From Ignavibacteriota bacterium (lineage in GTDB: Bacteria > Bacteroidota > Ignavibacteria > Palsa-1295): a stretch of 11,360 bases of DNA. The translations under genes were made by a program, and so were the position numbers. Every line of letters begins with the position of its first letter. The first letter of the stretch is position 1. The notes below the pieces were generated by a model that saw nothing but the letters and a program-made list of their open reading frames with translations, was not told the origin of the DNA and made no database searches. Shown piece by piece: positions 6,905-11,360 of this stretch. Where the stretch lies: positions 1-11,360 of the forward strand of contig JANYLL010000286.1 in NCBI GenBank assembly GCA_025357895.1, written 5' to 3'.

Positions 6905-8440
6905 ATGTACATTGAGAATACGAGCATGCTTTCCAAATATTCATTTCACATTATTCTGTTCTTGGAATTTAGCTTTGCTATTTCCGCATCAGCTCAAATC
7001 ATCATTAGAAAAGAAGAACCTACGCTCGCAGGAATTGCCGGCGGGAAAGCAGAATGGGAAAGTCACGAACAAACGTTAGGCAACTCAAGTGGATGGGGAG
7101 CTCCTACACCCTATCCCAATGGCACTGTTTTTTCGATAACTCGTGATCAAGTAGATAACGGTCAAGGCGAAATTGTTGCCGGATCATTTGATTCTATTGG
7201 ATCAAGTGCATTTAGCAGAATTGCCGAATACAGTGATAATCGAACTTGGCAACCTCTTGGTACAGGGATTCAAGATGGTGTCGTTTATTCGACGGTGTCA
7301 ACATATATCTATTCCAAGGGATATACCCCATTACTTTTTGCCGGAGGAACGTTTACAATGGCTGGTGGCCTTTCTGTGCATCGGATTGCTATGTGGGACG
7401 GAAGCGCCTGGCACTCGCTTGGTAAAGGAACTGATGAAGGTGTAGATGGTTCAATTCTCGCAATGGCTGTTATTGGCGATTCGCTTTTTATCGGCGGCAA
7501 TTTTACTCATGCAGGCGGAAAACTTGTAAATCATATTGCTATTTGGAATATTGACTCCAGTCGATGGGAACAGATTATTGACAATGGAGTTGTAGGTGTC
7601 GATGGTGGAGTAGCTGCTCTGCTAGTGCCACAATACAAACGTATAATATATGTTGGAGGAGGATTTCTTAATGCCGGATCTACACCTGTTTCAAAAATTG
7701 CATCAATAGAAAACAGTCATTGGATCTCGTTGGGACAGGGAATAGTCGATTCTACAGGAATTGTTGAGGCGCTTTGTGAAGGTAGAGGGGTAGGTAGGTA
7801 TGGAGAGATAATTGTTGGAGGACACTTCAACGAAACTCAAACAACGAATCTCAAAATTTGGCAGACTGATAATTCAACATGGTCGAAAATCGATGGATTT
7901 CTTGGAATGCAAGGGACTATTTATTCTTTAGCAAATCCTGTCAATTTTTATGTTGGAGGAGATTTCACACTTAGTGATTCTTCTAAATATTTTGTTGAAG
8001 TTAACGGTCAGTTACCGCAACCGTTAATTGATGGACCTGTATATGCTTTATTAGGAGAGGGAGGGTACTTCCCCGAAGGCTATTCGGAAGGGATTTATCT
8101 GGGGGGTAATTTTTTTAAACCACAACCTCATTTTGCAGTGTGGTCTCAAAGTATGGATGTTCCATTTGACGGAAACAGTAATGAATACGTAGTCTCTATT
8201 TTTCCAAATCCTCTTATAGATAACTCAACTTTACGTATTCAGTTAAAGAATCGATGTAATGTCGATTTTGCCATTTATAATCTTTTAGGAGAAAAAGTCG
8301 ATACATTTATAGGCGGCGTTTATGATGCGGGTCTCCATGATTTTAAATTGGATAACTCTATCTTGCAAACCAACAATATATATTATGCTCGTATAAATAT
8401 AAACGGGAAGATCACCACTTTACAATTGATAAAACATTAA
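6905..8440 (+). CDS. Secreted seven-repeat (beta-propeller-like) protein with T9SS C-terminal sorting domain
   Basis: 511 residues. The signal peptide runs to about residue 30 (ASA-Q cleavage). ATG 6905 gives the longest frame; Met8 (6926) gives a neater signal peptide (MLSKYSFHIILFL) and may be the real start. The body holds seven copies of a turn of the form h-h-x-G-G-x-F, at about 90, 144, 194, 248, 302, 348 and 397, spaced 46-54 residues. The best copies read FTMAGGLSVHRIAMWDGSAWHSLG style: strand, AGG, IA-W-D/N, W, LG. This fits a seven-bladed propeller, though no fold was computed. Residues about 425-511 are a Por/T9SS sorting tail (FPNPLIDNSTLRI, FAIYNLLGEKV, YDAGLHDFKL). Probably secreted or surface-bound; ligand unknown. 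The stop is 2 bp from the convergent gene's stop. Confidence 0.88.
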   Translation: MYIENTSMLSKYSFHIILFLEFSFAISASAQIIIRKEEPTLAGIAGGKAEWESHEQTLGNSSGWGAPTPYPNGTVFSITRDQVDNGQGEIVAGSFDSIGSSAFSRIAEYSDNRTWQPLGTGIQDGVVYSTVSTYIYSKGYTPLLFAGGTFTMAGGLSVHRIAMWDGSAWHSLGKGTDEGVDGSILAMAVIGDSLFIGGNFTHAGGKLVNHIAIWNIDSSRWEQIIDNGVVGVDGGVAALLVPQYKRIIYVGGGFLNAGSTPVSKIASIENSHWISLGQGIVDSTGIVEALCEGRGVGRYGEIIVGGHFNETQTTNLKIWQTDNSTWSKIDGFLGMQGTIYSLANPVNFYVGGDFTLSDSSKYFVEVNGQLPQPLIDGPVYALLGEGGYFPEGYSEGIYLGGNFFKPQPHFAVWSQSMDVPFDGNSNEYVVSIFPNPLIDNSTLRIQLKNRCNVDFAIYNLLGEKVDTFIGGVYDAGLHDFKLDNSILQTNNIYYARININGKITTLQLIKH

Positions 8441-8442
8441 AT

Positions 8443-9897
8443 CTAATACCCCGCCCGCAATAATTCCTGCGTAAATTGTTTCATGTATGTTGGCTTCACG
8501 GCTCCGTAAAATTTTCCGGAGGGGATGAGGCGAAGCTCTCCGAAACTTGTCGGATCGTTCTGGCGGAAATTGCTGGTTGCCTGCATCGTTACTTCTTCGG
8601 GATGCGAAGGATTATCAATATCATGCACAACGGCAGTAAATCCAATAAAAGGAAATTCGAGATCTTCTTTGCGGTCTTTTTTATTGCTTGTTTTTGATTG
8701 TTCTTCATCAAACATCATTTCGCTCGATCTGTTTTCGAAGGCAGTAATAGGATTTGATTCAAAACCTAAAAATGCAAATGGGATTCGAACCTTTAATGTA
8801 TATCCTGTTACAACTCCGTTTGTCGTATCGCGATTAAAAACGGAACGTATTTGTTTTCCGGCTTCCTGTTGAGCATCGGAAAGTGTTATGGCGCTCGATA
8901 ACATAAGCTTCGCAGTCCTTCCGCCTACATCGGGCATAGTAAAAGTTATATTATAAATATTCGAATCGGTTTCGGTTCGGAAATTCGGGATCGCTCCTTT
9001 TTTTACTTTCTTAAAAAATCTATTCGAACTTCCCCAAGTGTCGAACCACAAAGAAAGTCTGTCATTCGCCTCAGGTTTTTCATTGCCTCCCCATACTTCA
9101 TCGTCGTAAACGGTGATCGAAAAATAGATATACTCATCATCGAATGCGGCGAGGGCACGGTGAATAGAAAGATCTTTGCTATCGCGGCGGTAATCAACGC
9201 CTTTAATGATAAATTGTCTTGTCGTATCGCTCATATCACGTCCATATCCCGGATAGACGCTGCGCAGCCTGCTATAAGCAGGGAATGTAAAATACTTCGC
9301 ATCCATCATTATTTGTCCGTCCTTGGTTGCGAAGTAAGATTCTTTGGTGAGTAGCGTTTCATAGTCACGATATTTCGAATGCCCCATTGCTTTCGCTTTC
9401 GGACTTGCGGCAGGAATTTCTTCATTCTGTGTTTCGTAATCATCGATCAATACTACGTCGCCGGCATATACAGAAAATCCTTCCTGATTCCATTGCTGCT
9501 CGTTTGATTTCTGAATTACTGTTACAACCGAACCTTCTGTTGTTAAGCCTACTTCAATAGGACTTTCGACATAACTGTATTTTTTTCTGAAGACATTCCG
9601 AAAAGATCTATTGCTATCATTAATTAAAAGATAGACTGTTACTTCACGGTTCGGGCTATCAATATCATAAACGGATAAAGCCAGATCGGCAAGTGTATCA
9701 TTAGAGAAATCTCCGACGGCAAGCCCCCAAACCCTCTGCTCATCGTAGCGGACGGGGATCTGCTCATGGAGTGAAGCAAGCATTTCTTTGTTGAAGGTCA
9801 GCGAAAATCTATCCGTCAGGCTATCGATCGGCATGCCTTGTGAAAAGACTGATTTCGTGAGTGCGAGAAAAATTAGTATTGCGTAGAATCTTTTCAT
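8443..9897 (-). CDS. Secreted protein with CBM9-like domain
   Basis: 484 residues from ATG 9897. A TTG 9 nt upstream extends the frame by three residues, but the signal peptide MKRFYAILIFLALTKSVFSQ begins naturally at the ATG. Cleavage is likely before Gln20. Residues 58-78 (GLAVGDFSNDTLADLALSVYD) look like one FG-GAP/VCBS-type unit with a D-x-(S/N)-x-D calcium-loop flavour. From about 230 to 460 the pattern fits the CBM9/DOMON-like fold of carbohydrate- or heme-binding modules: FDDEYIYFSITVYDDEV, DRLSLWFDTW, GYTLKVRIPFAFLGF and FTAVVHDIDNP. A charged, low-complexity insertion (about 391-412, many Glu, Lys, Ser) interrupts it. There is no sorting tail, so it is probably periplasmic or outer-membrane associated. 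The ligand cannot be told. No Shine-Dalgarno sequence is visible. Confidence 0.82.
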   Translation of the reverse strand: MKRFYAILIFLALTKSVFSQGMPIDSLTDRFSLTFNKEMLASLHEQIPVRYDEQRVWGLAVGDFSNDTLADLALSVYDIDSPNREVTVYLLINDSNRSFRNVFRKKYSYVESPIEVGLTTEGSVVTVIQKSNEQQWNQEGFSVYAGDVVLIDDYETQNEEIPAASPKAKAMGHSKYRDYETLLTKESYFATKDGQIMMDAKYFTFPAYSRLRSVYPGYGRDMSDTTRQFIIKGVDYRRDSKDLSIHRALAAFDDEYIYFSITVYDDEVWGGNEKPEANDRLSLWFDTWGSSNRFFKKVKKGAIPNFRTETDSNIYNITFTMPDVGGRTAKLMLSSAITLSDAQQEAGKQIRSVFNRDTTNGVVTGYTLKVRIPFAFLGFESNPITAFENRSSEMMFDEEQSKTSNKKDRKEDLEFPFIGFTAVVHDIDNPSHPEEVTMQATSNFRQNDPTSFGELRLIPSGKFYGAVKPTYMKQFTQELLRAGY

Positions 9898-9975
9898 GAA
9901 TTGCAAAAATACGGCTGCGGGGAACTTAGCTTGCCGTAATAACCCTATTAGTAGATTAATTTGAACCCGAACTAA

Positions 9976-9988
9976 CGTAAAAATTACG
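9976..9988. repeat. Small palindrome in the leuS upstream region
   Basis: CGTAA-AAA-TTACG is a perfect 5-bp inverted repeat. It lies in the 9898-10159 gap between two divergent genes, before the MITE-like element, and could be an operator, a weak hairpin or chance. Apart from this and the element at 10007-10135, I see no further gene or clear promoter in the gap. Confidence 0.25.
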
Positions 9989-10006
9989 AAGGAAATTTCA
10001 TTTACA

Positions 10007-10135
10007 TGTCATTCTGAATGGAGTCCGGATTGCGAAGCAATTCGGACGAAGTGAAGAATCCCGTTAATCGTGGCAGATACTGCAAACCATCACGGGATTC
10101 TTCGTTGTCGCTTACGCGACTTCCTCAGAATGACA
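10007..10135. repeat. MITE-like nested inverted-repeat element
   Basis: A 129-bp element with perfect 11-bp terminal inverted repeats, TGTCATTCTGA (10007-10017) and TCAGAATGACA (10125-10135), and a second perfect 12-bp pair inside, GAAGAATCCCGT (10053-10064) and ACGGGATTCTTC (10092-10103). Between outer and inner arms are two local hairpins: TCCGGATTGC/GCAATTCGGA (10024-10046, 9 of 10 paired) and GTCGC/GCGAC (10107-10120). The TGTCATTCTGA and GAAGAATC words are familiar from dispersed intergenic repeats of several bacterial lineages. No target-site duplication is evident and no transposase is encoded. It ends 24 nt before the LeuRS start codon, so it probably lies in the leuS leader or next to its promoter. 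Confidence 0.7.
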
Positions 10136-10159
10136 CTGAGAAAATATTATAAAAAATAA

Positions 10160-11360
10160 ATGCCGTATCCGTTTCAGACAATCGAAAAAAAATGGCAGGA
10201 ATATTGGAATGCTCACGAAAGCAATAAGGTCGTGCGCGATCAAAGTAAGCCGAAATATTACGTAATGGATATGCTTCCGTATCCATCGGGAGCCGGCTTG
10301 CACATGGGACATCCGATCGGTTATACCGGTTCGGATATTGTTGCGCGGTATAAAAAAATGTCAGGGTTTAATGTGCTCCATCCGATGGGCTGGGATGCAT
10401 TCGGATTGCCGGCGGAACAATATGCCGTAAAAAATAAACTTCATCCGCGCGAGACGACGGTTCAGAATATTAAAAATTTCCGTGCGCAGCTTGATTCGCT
10501 TGGGCTTGGATATGATTGGTCACGGCAAATCGATACGACCGATCCGAAATTTTTCAAGTGGACGCAATGGATATTTCTGAAAATTTATAATTCATATTTC
10601 GATACGAAAGAAAATGCAGCGCGACCTATTGAAAATATCATTTCGCTTTTTGAAAAGAACGGCTCGCAAAATATCTCTGCGCAAAAGCCGCGGGATTTCA
10701 AAGAATTTTCAGCAAGTGAGTGGAAGAATTTCTCGAATAAAGAAAAATCAAAAGTTCTTTCGAATTTTCGACTTGCCTATATCTCCGATGCGCCCGTGAA
10801 TTGGTGTCCTGAACTTGGCACGGTGCTTGCTAATGAAGAAGTTGCCGAGCAGCAGGAAAAAGGCTTCACCGTTGTGCGCCGCAATATGCGTCAATGGATG
10901 CTGCGTATCACAGCGTATGCCGACCGGCTGCTTGAAGATATGAAATTGCTTGATTGGCAATCCTCCACGCTGGAGCAGCAGCGCAACTGGATAGGTAAAA
11001 GTATCGGCGCTGAAATTGATTTTGCTATCGAAGGCAACAAAAAAAAAATCCGAGTATTCACTACTCGTCCCGATACCCTTTTCGGCGCAACCTATATGGT
11101 GCTCGCTCCCGAACATCCGCTTGTAAAAGAAATTACAACTGATGCAGAAAAAAATAATGTAAAAGAATATCAGGATCAAGTTGCACGCAAAAGCGATCTT
11201 GAACGCACTGGCACTGAAAAAACAAAGACCGGAGTTTTTACGGGTGCGTTCGCAATAAATACTGCAACAGAAAAACCGATTCCGATCTGGATCGCGGATT
11301 ATGTTTTAATGAGTTATGGAACAGGCGCCATCATGTCTGTGCCCGGGCATGATGAACGGG
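10160..11360 (+). CDS. leuS: Leucyl-tRNA synthetase, 5' part (cut by window end)
   Basis: Class I synthetase that charges tRNA-Leu; the first 400 codons are present and the frame is open at the edge. The start is ATG 10160 after an A/T-rich leader with no Shine-Dalgarno sequence. Motifs: GAGLHMGHPIGY (44-55) holds the HIGH-type ATP site as HMGH; MGWDAFGLPAEQYA (76-89) is a family signature; VNWCPELGTVLANEEV (213-228) leads into the CP1 editing domain. That domain shows TTRPDTLFGATY (301-312, Thr-rich editing motif) and YGTGAIMSVPGHDER (386-400), which precede the conserved editing Asp just beyond the window. Residues about 148-203 are an insertion relative to E. coli, of the kind seen in Bacteroidota-type LeuRS. 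The missing rest should carry the KMSKS loop and anticodon domain. A tRNA-Leu gene lies 8 kb upstream. Confidence 0.96.
   Translation, partial: MPYPFQTIEKKWQEYWNAHESNKVVRDQSKPKYYVMDMLPYPSGAGLHMGHPIGYTGSDIVARYKKMSGFNVLHPMGWDAFGLPAEQYAVKNKLHPRETTVQNIKNFRAQLDSLGLGYDWSRQIDTTDPKFFKWTQWIFLKIYNSYFDTKENAARPIENIISLFEKNGSQNISAQKPRDFKEFSASEWKNFSNKEKSKVLSNFRLAYISDAPVNWCPELGTVLANEEVAEQQEKGFTVVRRNMRQWMLRITAYADRLLEDMKLLDWQSSTLEQQRNWIGKSIGAEIDFAIEGNKKKIRVFTTRPDTLFGATYMVLAPEHPLVKEITTDAEKNNVKEYQDQVARKSDLERTGTEKTKTGVFTGAFAINTATEKPIPIWIADYVLMSYGTGAIMSVPGHDER

Noticed and set aside
9898..9906. TTG start three codons upstream for the CBM9-like gene
   Set aside because: The signal peptide begins cleanly at ATG 9897 and TTG has no supporting ribosome site.
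10748..11179. 143-residue minus-strand frame inside leuS
   Set aside because: leuS motifs are continuous on the plus strand through this stretch; the frame is a shadow.
11317..11360. Divergent editing-site sequence in LeuRS
   Set aside because: SVPGHDER is close to the usual AVPGHDQRD pattern and the catalytic Asp lies beyond the window, so nothing can be concluded.

Overview
The window looks like a piece of a chromosome from the Bacteroidota/Ignavibacteriota (FCB) side of the bacterial tree. The main reasons are two secreted proteins with C-terminal type IX secretion (T9SS/Por) sorting domains, a DUF1800-DUF1501 gene pair, a eukaryal-type one-subunit glycyl-tRNA synthetase, a LeuRS with an insertion upstream of its VNWCP motif, and start codons that almost all lack a clear Shine-Dalgarno sequence. 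Base composition and style look uniform; I see no phage, plasmid, transposase, CRISPR or resistance genes.

Layout. 1-110: a REP-doublet-like palindromic element. 165-1634 (+): glycyl-tRNA synthetase. 1700-1815 (+): hairpin-rich stretch that may be a structured RNA. 1826-1906 (+): tRNA-Leu(GAG). 1929-2387 (+): small lipoprotein of unknown function. 2390-5686 (-): two-gene operon, DUF1800 then DUF1501, the latter with a Tat-like signal and a T9SS tail. 5766-5793: hairpin, probable terminator. 5796-6767 (-): bacterial deoxyhypusine synthase-like enzyme. 6775-6805: short AT-rich direct repeat. 6905-8440 (+): secreted seven-repeat, probably beta-propeller, protein with a T9SS tail. 8443-9897 (-): secreted protein with a CBM9-like domain. 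10007-10135: MITE-like nested inverted repeat. 10160-end (+): leucyl-tRNA synthetase, cut off by the window edge.

How it fits together. Translation (GlyRS, tRNA-Leu, LeuRS) frames the window, with LeuRS and one of its substrate tRNAs about 8 kb apart. The middle is mostly cell-envelope or secreted proteins: a lipoprotein, a DUF1800/DUF1501 pair that probably works together, a propeller protein and a CBM9-like protein. The deoxyhypusine synthase-like gene is a metabolic outlier, probably in polyamine metabolism. Both convergent gene pairs (2387/2390 and 8440/8443) are separated by only 2 bp. I found no large unknown system. The points most worth a second look are the Tat plus T9SS combination on the DUF1501 protein, the altered active site of the deoxyhypusine synthase homologue, the hairpin-rich region before the tRNA, and the two dispersed-repeat elements in front of the two synthetase genes.
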